A DNA stretch of 64,000 nt. It comes from Hyphomicrobiaceae bacterium. Its GTDB lineage: Bacteria > Pseudomonadota > Alphaproteobacteria > Rhizobiales > Devosiaceae. This document shows positions 45,214-52,937 of this stretch, piece after piece (position 1 is the first letter of the stretch; the number at the start of each line of letters is the position of its first letter). The stretch lies in assembly GCA_020638065.1 (NCBI GenBank), contig JACKJG010000003.1, positions 62,001 through 126,000 of the forward strand, written 5' to 3'. The notes under the pieces are model-generated. The model was not told where the DNA came from, did not search any database, and saw nothing but the letters and a program-made list of their open reading frames with translations. Both the position numbers and the translations under genes were made by a program.

Positions 45214-46231
45214 AGCCCACCCGGTCGACCAGTTCGGAGGCCAGATCGCGATATTTCGCGACCTCTTCAAGTGGCAGACTGTCCGGTATTAGTGTCCCGA
45301 ACGATTTGACGATCTCGTTGACCGTAGAATTGGGCGATAGCGGATATTCGAACACCTGGTTCGAATAGATGGCCTGCGCGTCGGGGCTGGCCAGAAATTC
45401 CATCAGCTTGCGGGCGTTTTCAGGGTTCGGTGAATTCTTGGCCATTGCCATGCCGGAAATATTCACATGCGTGCCGCGGTCATTGGCGTTGGGAAAGAGG
45501 ATCTTGATCGCCGCCGCCCAGTCTTTCTGTTCGGCGTTTTCCTCGTTGGTCAACATCAGGCCGACATAATAGGTGTTGCCCAGCGCGATGTCGCACTCGC
45601 CTGCATAAATGGCCTGCGCTTGCTGCCGGTCATTGCCGGTGGGCGGATGCGCCAGATTGGCCTTCACACCCTCGAGCCAGTTCTGCGTATATTCCTCGCC
45701 ATGATGAGCGATCATCGAGGCGAAGAGCGCGATATTGTAATGGTGCTGGCCCGAGCGCGTGCACAACCGCCCGCGCCACTTGGGATCTGCCAGATCCTCA
45801 TAGGTGATTTCGGTGTCGGGCACCCGGTCTTTTGAGGCATAGACCACGCGTGCGCGCATCGTCAGGCCGAACCATTCATCATCGCTGTCGCGATATTGCG
45901 GCGGAATATGCTCGTCGAGCACCTCATCGCGAACAGGCTGGGTAACCCCGCCATCCTTGAGTTCGACAAGACGGCCTATATCCGTCGTCAGGAAAATGTC
46001 CGCCGGGGAATTTCGGCCCTCAGCCTTCACCCGCTCCAGCATGCCGTCGCTGAAATTCAGAATCTGGGTCTGGATCCCTGTTTCTTCAGTGAAGGCTTCG
46101 AGCAGTGGCACGAACAGGCCAGGCTCGCGGTAGGAGTAGATGTTGACGACCCCGTCGGCCGCCGCAGGATTGGCCGCCAAACCGGCAACCGCGCCAGCCA
46201 GCATGGCCAGCACAAATTTTGTACGCGACAT
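45203..46231 (-). CDS. fbpA: Ferric iron ABC transporter substrate-binding protein (FbpA/AfuA type)
   Basis: The 342-residue periplasmic protein has a signal peptide (FVLAMLAGAVAGLAANPAAA) and the type II binding fold: VNIYSYREPGLFVPLLEAFTEETGI, PADIFLTTDIGRL and the tyrosine pair in LGNTYYVGLM that coordinates Fe3+ in this family. It delivers ferric iron to FbpB. An Irr-box-like site lies 116 bases upstream, which fits iron-controlled expression. Confidence 0.92.
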   Translation of the reverse strand: MSRTKFVLAMLAGAVAGLAANPAAADGVVNIYSYREPGLFVPLLEAFTEETGIQTQILNFSDGMLERVKAEGRNSPADIFLTTDIGRLVELKDGGVTQPVRDEVLDEHIPPQYRDSDDEWFGLTMRARVVYASKDRVPDTEITYEDLADPKWRGRLCTRSGQHHYNIALFASMIAHHGEEYTQNWLEGVKANLAHPPTGNDRQQAQAIYAGECDIALGNTYYVGLMLTNEENAEQKDWAAAIKILFPNANDRGTHVNISGMAMAKNSPNPENARKLMEFLASPDAQAIYSNQVFEYPLSPNSTVNEIVKSFGTLIPDSLPLEEVAKYRDLASELVDRVGFDN

Positions 46232-46346
46232 AGAGTTCTCCGTTAGACGAGGGATTCAAGGTCCCAGGCAACCCGGCCCTTTTAGCCGCTCACCGGACCA
46301 AGTCAAGAATAAGTGAAATTTCAATGAGTTAGAAAGAGGTCGGCAG

Positions 46347-46363
46347 TTTAGAAAGGTTCAAAA
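46347..46363. promoter_or_regulatory. Irr-box (ICE)-like site upstream of fbpAB
   Basis: TTTAGAA-AGG-TTCAAAA has the same half-sites and three-base spacer as the site upstream of the imelysin operon (20823-20839), differing from the Irr consensus by one base in the right half. Both iron loci in the window therefore carry the same motif. Confidence 0.6.
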
Positions 46364-46407
46364 CTGCGCCGTGAAAACCAAGCCATTTCAGCCCGGTAGC
46401 CAACCCG

Positions 46408-49362
46408 TTAGTTGGCGCTGTCTGCGACAATCAGTGCATGCGGGATTTCAAGCGTCATCAGCGTTCCGGTTCCGCTGGCCGGGCTGACGTTGAGGGAACA
46501 GGAATTGACCGCCAGCAGAGAACGGGTCAGCGCCAGCCCCATACTCGATTTCAGCGGCACCATTTCTTCCATGCGTTTGCCCGCCTCTTCCCGGAAAACT
46601 GAAAAGCGGTCGGCCAGCTCATCATGTGCCGTGCCGGAATCGCGAACATGGACGGCGATGGATCCGTCGTCCACATATTGTGCCGACAGAATGACCTTGC
46701 CGCCCGTGACGGACTGGTCGATCGCGCTGGCGAGCACGTTGAGCAGAGCTTTGCGCATTGATTGGCGGTCGGCGCTGATCTTCGGCAGTTTCTCTGAAAC
46801 GGCGCTGCGCACGAAGACTTGCCGCACCGACGCCTGATGCCGGACCTTGGCCTCACATTCGTCGAGCAACTCACCAAGCGCGAAAGTCTCGGCTTCGGAT
46901 GAATAATGTCCCGCCTCGAGCTGGGAATATTCATCCAACTCGTCGATCAGAGTCTCGATGTCACGCCCTGCGGCGCTGATATCGCGCGCATAGTCGACGT
47001 AGCGCTCGTTGCCCGCGGGCCCGAACGCCTCAGTCTCGATCAGCTGTGAAAAGCCGGTGATCGTGTTGAGCGGACGGCGGATGCCGCGGCTCAGCCGGTT
47101 CAGCAGGGCCGCGTCTGGCCGCCCGGTCTGGCCGTGCGGGTCAATTGCAGGTTCGGAAACGACCAGCTGATGTGTCACGGTTCCCGATGGGCTGGGCAGG
47201 GTCAGCAAATGGGCCTTCGCGCCGCCGATCATCTCGAGAGGCAGGACTTGCGGTTCCTCAGGAGGCAGATCGGCCACGCGCGTCATGTGATCGCTCAAAT
47301 GTTCCGCATCCGCTTGCTTGACGAACAGGGCGAGCGGCCGGCCGGCCATCACGCGTTCAGGGTGCCCGATAATCCCGACGATCCGCGTATCAACGTTAAC
47401 GATGGTGCCATTTTCATCAATGATTGCGAGGCCTTCGCCGCGAGCAGCGCTGAGCGCCTTGATCAGCAAAGCTGATTGATCGTGTGCCCCGTTTTGCGGC
47501 AGCTCTTCCAGCCTGATTGCGCTTTGCGCCGTCAGTACTAATGCCGGGGCCGTCTGCCATGTCATGCTGCTGAGCCGGGCGTCGACGCGAACAGGAATGC
47601 CGTCCGCCGAAATCAGTTGCAGGACCGGTCCGGCTTCCGTGTCACCCTCATCATGGTGTGGAAAGATTCGCCCAAGACCCAAAGCGCGCAGAGAATCGAC
47701 CGAATCGCAGCCGACAAGCTGCGTGAAGGCGCGATTGGCAAACAGAATGTCCTGATCGCGGAAGATCAGAACCCCGATGGGCAAGCGGTTGAGGATCACG
47801 AGATCGCCGTCAAGTGCGACGGGTGTTGCGGCGCGTGCCGGGGCCACTGCCTTTGGAAGCGCCATCGCCTCGGCGTCGGCGTTGTCTCCCGACACACGCT
47901 CGTTCAGGATTTTGGCCAGCTCGTCAAAATTGTAGCGCGCAACCTTGTCGACATCGGCCTTTGTCTCGGGGTCGGGCTGCAAAGCCGCCGAGCCGGACCG
48001 ATCTTCGTGGTCCGGAACAGGGGCTGAGCCGCTAGATCCTGCTCCGGCGAGTCCCGACCCGGCAAGTCCCGCCCCGGCAAGTCCCGCCCCGGCAAGTCCT
48101 GCACCGATCGCCGACATGCCCGCGGCAACCAGTCCCGCTTCGTTTTCGCTTTCGATGCTCTCGTCAGCTTCAACGCCATCAGACTCAATGGCCGCTGAGG
48201 TTCCTTCGGAGTGAAGCATGTTTTCGGCACGCCGAACCGGCCCGATTCCGATAACTTTCCAGATGTCTGGCTTCGCTTCAGGCTCCGGCTCGGGGGCCGC
48301 AGTTTCACGCACGAATGGAAGATCATCAACGACGACCGCGTGTTCGGCGCTGTCTGTTTTCGCGCTTTCTTCGGCTTCAACTGCAGCGGGTTCCGCGCGG
48401 TCTGCCTCTATGAAGGCCTCAACTGTCTCATCTTCATCGTGCGCAGGCTCCTGAATCACATTTTCGGCCGCGTTTTCAGGTTCGGCCTCAAGGCTTTCGA
48501 ACTCATGCGCTCCGCCATTCCCAAGCGCCGCCAGTTCATCGGGAAGTTCTTCGTCTTCGGGACCCAGCGGCGTGTAAAGCGTCGACGTGCTCTCGAATTG
48601 CGAAATCAGCCGGCTGAGACTTCCGCTGCCTTCTTCCGGCGCTGGCTCGTCATGCCATTCCGGCTCATTCTCTTCGGCAATGTCGGTCAAATGCTCTTGT
48701 GGCAAATGTTCTTGTGGAATGTGTTCTTCCCGGTTTTCTTCCGCGTCCGGCCAGTCTTCATGTAGGTCCCGTTCCGGCTCCGCCGCTTCCGCGCGCTCGT
48801 CCGGCTCCGCGGCAAGGACCAGGAGACGCAAACCCGATCCGATGTCGGAGCTCTCCCACATGGCGGCATCGTGGATATTATGCTGAGACGCCAGATCAAG
48901 CGCACGTTCGGAACCGCCAAGAATGCGTCCGCGCTCGTTAACGATGACATGCGCGATATGTTGCGGGAGCAGGGCATAATTCTGCGGGGCCAGGACGTCG
49001 CGATGAACGAACAGGGCCTCTTCAATTGGGTCGACGCTCACGACAAGAAGAGCGGACTCGCCATTCTGGAGTTCGATTGGCGCGCAGGAACAGGTCAGTG
49101 AAACCGGGTGCCCACAGGCCACGAAGGGAATCCGCGAACGGCTGGCAGCGCCGAAAAGGCCAAGCCGCAATTGGCGTTTGATCTGTCCGGAAATGGGCGC
49201 GAAATCGGCCTCGTCACAATAGGATTGCGCCAGAAGCCGCGCCGCGTCATTGGCCCAGAGCGGTTGATCGCCGTCACGCGGCCAAAGCCACGCGGGGCGC
49301 TGATCATCCACAAGCCCAAGGAGCTTTTGGCCGGCCGGTGATGTGAACCAACTCGCATACAT
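46408..49362 (-). CDS. Histidine-kinase homologue with degenerate catalytic motifs (pseudokinase)
   Basis: The 984-residue protein has an N-terminal PAS-like region, a long acidic Pro/Ala/Glu-rich linker with short tandem repeats, one or two PAS domains (about residues 520-740), and a C-terminal HisKA plus HATPase-like part. The H-box, normally SHEIRTPLN, reads SRGIRRPLN, so the phosphorylated His is Arg. The N-box LLSNA is LASA and the G1-box DTGIGI is DSGTAH. It therefore should neither autophosphorylate nor bind ATP normally. GPAGNERYVDYARDI, found in PleC/DivJ-like kinases, is intact. It is probably a scaffold or regulator of another kinase. No membrane segment is evident. Confidence 0.85.
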   Translation of the reverse strand: MYASWFTSPAGQKLLGLVDDQRPAWLWPRDGDQPLWANDAARLLAQSYCDEADFAPISGQIKRQLRLGLFGAASRSRIPFVACGHPVSLTCSCAPIELQNGESALLVVSVDPIEEALFVHRDVLAPQNYALLPQHIAHVIVNERGRILGGSERALDLASQHNIHDAAMWESSDIGSGLRLLVLAAEPDERAEAAEPERDLHEDWPDAEENREEHIPQEHLPQEHLTDIAEENEPEWHDEPAPEEGSGSLSRLISQFESTSTLYTPLGPEDEELPDELAALGNGGAHEFESLEAEPENAAENVIQEPAHDEDETVEAFIEADRAEPAAVEAEESAKTDSAEHAVVVDDLPFVRETAAPEPEPEAKPDIWKVIGIGPVRRAENMLHSEGTSAAIESDGVEADESIESENEAGLVAAGMSAIGAGLAGAGLAGAGLAGSGLAGAGSSGSAPVPDHEDRSGSAALQPDPETKADVDKVARYNFDELAKILNERVSGDNADAEAMALPKAVAPARAATPVALDGDLVILNRLPIGVLIFRDQDILFANRAFTQLVGCDSVDSLRALGLGRIFPHHDEGDTEAGPVLQLISADGIPVRVDARLSSMTWQTAPALVLTAQSAIRLEELPQNGAHDQSALLIKALSAARGEGLAIIDENGTIVNVDTRIVGIIGHPERVMAGRPLALFVKQADAEHLSDHMTRVADLPPEEPQVLPLEMIGGAKAHLLTLPSPSGTVTHQLVVSEPAIDPHGQTGRPDAALLNRLSRGIRRPLNTITGFSQLIETEAFGPAGNERYVDYARDISAAGRDIETLIDELDEYSQLEAGHYSSEAETFALGELLDECEAKVRHQASVRQVFVRSAVSEKLPKISADRQSMRKALLNVLASAIDQSVTGGKVILSAQYVDDGSIAVHVRDSGTAHDELADRFSVFREEAGKRMEEMVPLKSSMGLALTRSLLAVNSCSLNVSPASGTGTLMTLEIPHALIVADSAN
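48044..48103 (+). repeat. 15-bp tandem repeat inside the pseudokinase linker
   Basis: Four head-to-tail copies of a 15-bp unit (ccggcaagtcccgcc with small changes) encode LAGAG-type pentapeptides on the minus strand. A second short repeat near 48690-48720 encodes PQEHL copies. Such arrays change length easily by slippage without breaking the frame. Confidence 0.8.
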
Positions 49363-49582
49363 GAACACAACTCACGCGCCGGGGCGGTATCTCTCTGATT
49401 GTGAAACCCGCATCGACGGCAGGGCAGAAGTTTTACAGTTCGTTAAGTATAGACCATGGCGCGAAGAGGTCCAGTAATCGGCCATTTTCAGGTGCTTTCT
49501 TGCGTTTTGATGGTTAAGACAGGGTGGCGCATTTCGGTCTTGTCAGCGTAGCCTTCACGACATATGTTCCGCGCCATTCCGG

Positions 49583-49659
49583 GCCGCCTTAGCTCAGTTG
49601 GTTAGAGCGCTAGATTGTGGATCTAGAGGTCCCCCGTTCGATCCGGGGAGGCGGTACCA
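49583..49659 (+). tRNA. tRNA-His (GTG)
   Basis: The cloverleaf is complete: acceptor GCCGCCT/AGGCGGT, D-arm with AGCTCAGTTGGTTAGAGC, anticodon stem CTAGA/TCTAG around loop TTGTGGA (anticodon GTG), T-arm CCCCGTTCGATCCGGGG and an encoded CCA. The discriminator base is A73 and position 1-72 is a G:U pair. This is the alphaproteobacterial form of tRNA-His, which lacks the usual G-1 and C73 identity. Confidence 0.97.
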
Positions 49660-49664
49660 CTCCA

Positions 49665-50282
49665 TTACATCACCACGACCTTGGTCCCGACGCCCACCCG
49701 GCTATAGAGATCGATCACGTCCTGATTGGTCATGCGGATGCAGCCGGACGAAACGTTTTGCCCGATCGTCCAGGGCTGGTTGGTGCCGTGAATGCGATAA
49801 AGGGTCGAACCGATATAAAGCGCGCGCGCGCCCAGCGGATTGTCCGCCCCGCCCTCCATATATTCGGGAAGCCCCGGCTGGCGCTGACGCATTTCGGCGG
49901 GCGGCGTCCAGCCCGGCCATTCGCGCTTGGCGGTGACATTGTGGGTGCCGGACCATTCGAAACCATCTCGGGCAACCCCGATCCCGTAGCGCATGGCCCA
50001 TCCATTTCCGAGAACCAGATAGAGAAAATGCGCACCGGTATCGACCACGATCGTTCCCGGACGCTCACTGGTCCGGTAGGGCGACAATTGCCTCAGAAAA
50101 CGCGGGTCGGACGTGGCATTGACCCGAAGCTCGAGACCGTTGCCGGGTGTCCCGGTCGTGATTGTCATCCCCGCGGGAGGGGGAAAAGCAATCTGGGCTG
50201 GTGCCGCATAGGCGGCCGGAGCAAGGATTGGCAGGGCAAGACCTAAAGCAACGGCCCGCGCCAGGATATTTCGGATACGCAT
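49665..50282 (-). CDS. L,D-transpeptidase (YkuD domain)
   Basis: The 205-residue protein has a signal peptide (cut after AYA) and a YkuD domain ending HGTNQPWTIGQNVSSGCIRM, with the catalytic His and Cys in the canonical HGT...SxGCIRM motif. It cross-links peptidoglycan stems by 3-3 bonds or attaches proteins to the wall in the periplasm. Its 3' end is 5 bases from the tRNA-His CCA end, convergent. Confidence 0.92.
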   Translation of the reverse strand: MRIRNILARAVALGLALPILAPAAYAAPAQIAFPPPAGMTITTGTPGNGLELRVNATSDPRFLRQLSPYRTSERPGTIVVDTGAHFLYLVLGNGWAMRYGIGVARDGFEWSGTHNVTAKREWPGWTPPAEMRQRQPGLPEYMEGGADNPLGARALYIGSTLYRIHGTNQPWTIGQNVSSGCIRMTNQDVIDLYSRVGVGTKVVVM

Positions 50283-50438
50283 TGTTCTCCCTCACGCAAA
50301 ACAAATCAGGAGTCGTGGTGACTCAATGGTGCATTGAAGTGGAGAATTTTGCGTGAAACAGCGTGGTTAACGCTTCACCAATCACAATGGTAAACGTAAT
50401 CTGAACCGCTCTTCCCGCTCAGGTTTGGCGCGGCGTGC

Positions 50439-50891
50439 CTACAAAAAGACCTGGTCTTCGTCGTCTTCTTCACTGGCTGCAAGCGGCACGTTGGCAGATC
50501 CCGCGGCGGTGTCGTGATCGCGCAAAGCAGCCCAGATGGTTCTCAGCAGGGCATTGTCGTCATGCGGCTTGACCAGCACATGTTGCAGACCGAGCCCCCG
50601 GATGCGCTTCACGTTTTCACTGGTGGCGTAGGCGGTGCAAATCACCACCGGCACATCGTGCCCCAATTGCCGCATCAGCCGGATAAACCCGGCGCCGTTG
50701 ATCTCGGGCATGTACCAGTCGACCAACGCGATATCGGCTTTTTCTTTGGTCAGAAAAGCGATGGCCTCTAGCGCATCCGGCACGCCGACCGCGCGTCCGA
50801 TGCCGAGCTTTTCCAGACTTGTCGACAAGAGAATTCGCCCATAATCATTGTCGTCGACAATGAGAACGGTCAGGTCCTCGGGTGCCCGCAT
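50439..50891 (-). CDS. Single-domain CheY-like response regulator
   Basis: The 150-residue protein is a lone receiver domain: TVLIVDDND (acidic pocket), LVDWYMPEINGAGF with the phosphorylated Asp, VVICTAYAT and VLVKPHDD with the conserved Lys. A C-terminal acidic tail (ASEEDDEDQ) replaces an output domain. The chosen ATG gives the usual N-terminus. No intact kinase is adjacent; the pseudokinase at 46.4-49.4 kb is two genes away. Confidence 0.87.
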   Translation of the reverse strand: MRAPEDLTVLIVDDNDYGRILLSTSLEKLGIGRAVGVPDALEAIAFLTKEKADIALVDWYMPEINGAGFIRLMRQLGHDVPVVICTAYATSENVKRIRGLGLQHVLVKPHDDNALLRTIWAALRDHDTAAGSANVPLAASEEDDEDQVFL

Positions 50892-51005
50892 GCCAATTTT
50901 CCATCCCTTTGTCGCTCCGCGCTGCGACATTACCCCGGTGAGTGGCAACCCGTCTTCAAATGGAGATTGGTCTCGAAGTCAAGCAGTCCAGTCGCGGAGG
51001 CAGCG

Positions 51006-51614
51006 GTGATCGCGCCCGGGGGAGCCTGCCCCTGGGCAACAAGCGACCCGCTCTATGTCGGCTATCACGAAAACGAGTGGGGCCGCCCGGTTACAAGCGA
51101 TGTGCGCCTGTTTGAAAAACTCTGCCTCGAAGGCTTTCAGTCGGGCCTCAGCTGGATCACGATCCTGCGCAAGCGCGAGAACTTCCGCGAGGCCTTCGCC
51201 GGCTTCGATTTCAACAAGGTCGCACGGTTTGACGAAGACGACGTCGCGCGCCTTTTGCAGAATGCCGGTATTATCCGGCATGAGGGAAAGATCCGGGCAA
51301 CGATCGCGAACGCGCGGGCTCTGCTCGAACTGCTTAGGGAATTCAATTCCTTTGCGGCCTATGTCTGGCGGTTCGAACCGGGCGCCGAAGAGCGCCCTGC
51401 GGATTTCTCCTGGGAAAGCCTGAAAACGATCACGACTTGCGACAGTGCCGTGCGGCTGTCTAGGGACCTCAAGAAGCGCGGCTTCCGGTTTGTCGGCCCC
51501 ACGACCTGTTACGCCTTCATGCAGGCCATGGGTATGGTCAATGATCACATTGATACCTGCTCTTGCCGCACGGAGGTCGAAGTGCTGCGCAAGGCTCTGG
51601 TGCGGCCCCTCTGA
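51006..51614 (+). CDS. tag: DNA-3-methyladenine glycosylase I
   Basis: The 202-residue enzyme matches Tag: CPWATSDPLYVGYHENEWGRPVTSDVRLFEKLCLEGFQSGLSWITILRKRENFR, RDLKKRGFRFVGPTTCYAFMQAMGMVNDH and the zinc-binding C-terminal CSCRTE. It excises 3-methyladenine from alkylated DNA. I chose the GTG with a GGAGG RBS; a TTG at 50967 would add 13 residues. Confidence 0.93.
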   Translation: MIAPGGACPWATSDPLYVGYHENEWGRPVTSDVRLFEKLCLEGFQSGLSWITILRKRENFREAFAGFDFNKVARFDEDDVARLLQNAGIIRHEGKIRATIANARALLELLREFNSFAAYVWRFEPGAEERPADFSWESLKTITTCDSAVRLSRDLKKRGFRFVGPTTCYAFMQAMGMVNDHIDTCSCRTEVEVLRKALVRPL

Positions 51615-51726
51615 GGCCACGCTCAGAACCTCCCAAAAAAACTTGAACCGGATTCTGTCCTCCGGCGTCCAACGGTCACAAGCCGCAATCGATGGATGCG
51701 GCAGGCACCAGCCAGGAGACAGACCA

Positions 51727-52242
51727 ATGACCAGATTGATCGCAAAACTCGCAGTCGCCACGCTCGTCGCCTGCACGGCTTCGTCCAGCTTCGCGGCACC
51801 GCTTTTCCAGATTGGCAAGCAGTTCAGCCCGCAATCAAACATTCTGATCCATGTTCAGACCCCGCAGATCGACCCCAGCATTCTGCGCCCGGTCGCATGC
51901 CCCGACCTCGAAGTCAGCGCCAGCCAGTTTGAAAATGCCGATGGCACTATCCAGGTCCGGATCAACCTCACGAACATTTCAAGCGCCGACTACGTTTCCG
52001 ACCCCTCCCAGCAGATGTTGGTAATCCAGGGTCAGAATGGCGGCCATTCCGGCACCATGCGCTTTGCCGAGCTGGCCAGCGGACGCTTTATCCAGTGGAA
52101 CGATACGTTCCATCCCTTTGAATTCCCGGCCACCTACCACGCCTATGTGGCTTTTGGTCCCGACATCCGTACCGACGGCAATCCGCAGAATGACGATTGC
52201 CTGGCCTCGAATAATCAGGCGTCGCTCACCACCGCCCGCTAA
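51727..52242 (+). CDS. Secreted hypothetical protein
   Basis: The 171-residue protein has a signal peptide (cut after SSFA) and a single compact domain of beta-rich composition (VRINLTNISSADYVSDPSQQMLVIQGQNG), with a Cys near the N-terminal end of the mature part (VACPDLEV) and another near the C-terminus (NDDCLAS), which may form a disulfide. The domain has the look of CARDB-type Ig-like folds, but I am not sure. An RBS (caggagac) precedes the ATG. It is followed by a strong terminator. Confidence 0.72.
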   Translation: MTRLIAKLAVATLVACTASSSFAAPLFQIGKQFSPQSNILIHVQTPQIDPSILRPVACPDLEVSASQFENADGTIQVRINLTNISSADYVSDPSQQMLVIQGQNGGHSGTMRFAELASGRFIQWNDTFHPFEFPATYHAYVAFGPDIRTDGNPQNDDCLASNNQASLTTAR

Positions 52243-52335
52243 ACGCCTGATGGGCGGGTGGCGCCCCCGAACTCCTCCACCCGCCCGCCTCTTTTTGACT
52301 ACCCGACTGACCTCCCAACTGACCTCCCTTGCAAA

Positions 52336-52366
52336 ACTTCCCCGGCTTCGGCCGGGGGTTTTTTTT
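52336..52366 (+). terminator. Strong Rho-independent terminator
   Basis: CCCCGGC-ttcg-GCCGGGG with a stable UUCG tetraloop is followed by eight T bases. It closes the transcript of the secreted hypothetical protein. Confidence 0.95.
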
Positions 52367-52937
52367 GATGTCGCGGGTGGACAATCCGTGACTCTACATG
52401 GGCCGCTTCACGCGCATGGAAGCAGACGTCCGGATCGGAATTCCGGTGGAAGGCTACGATCCCCGCAACAGACTCCTGCACGGCGGATCGAGAGCGTGCG
52501 CCAGTCCCTTCGACTTCGATCTGATGGAGCCCCAACGCCCCTTCGCTGTTGCGCCTGTCCCGGTGTTCGCATTCACTCCCAAAGAACCGGCCCGATAGAG
52601 CCAACGCCAGACTGTCCTGCAGAACATTGCGCCGTGCCACTTTTGCTCCCATCGGGATGGAGTCGCGACATTCAGTACCAAGTTTATGGTATGTACAGGC
52701 CGTCTTCGTCTTGACTAACTTGGCGATCCATACACTCGGTTCGGGTTGCCCTGGTTCCGGTGAATCCCTGAGGGGTTCCAAGCAGGTTTGCCCGCCGGAA
52801 CGGGAGAACCCGGTGCGCCGCCAATGTCGCATGCATTTCCGTAACGAAACCGCCAGCCGGCCCCTGTCGGGACGGACGTCGGTTCTGGCTTGGCCGAGCA
52901 GCAGTACCGACCCCACTCTCACGAAAGGCTGACGTCG
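52367..52937. other. 570-base region without a convincing gene
   Basis: Several open frames exist on both strands, but none has a family motif, a good RBS and normal composition together. The longest minus-strand frame runs into the preceding terminator. The last 100 bases probably hold the promoter and RBS (acgaaagg) of the RTX gene. Confidence 0.5.

Noticed and set aside
48044..48103. Short tandem repeats as a CRISPR array
   Set aside because: The units are 15 bp, adjacent without spacers, and in frame within a coding region.
47904..48380. Repetitive minus-strand frame with repeated PGRDL units inside the kinase gene
   Set aside because: This is the 15-bp tandem repeat read in another frame.
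52398..52598. Plus-strand open frame of 66 codons between the terminator and the RTX gene
   Set aside because: No recognisable motif and no RBS; composition does not separate it from chance.
52299..52922. Minus-strand open frame of 207 codons
   Set aside because: No family motif, no RBS, and it runs through a strong terminator and the promoter region of the RTX gene.
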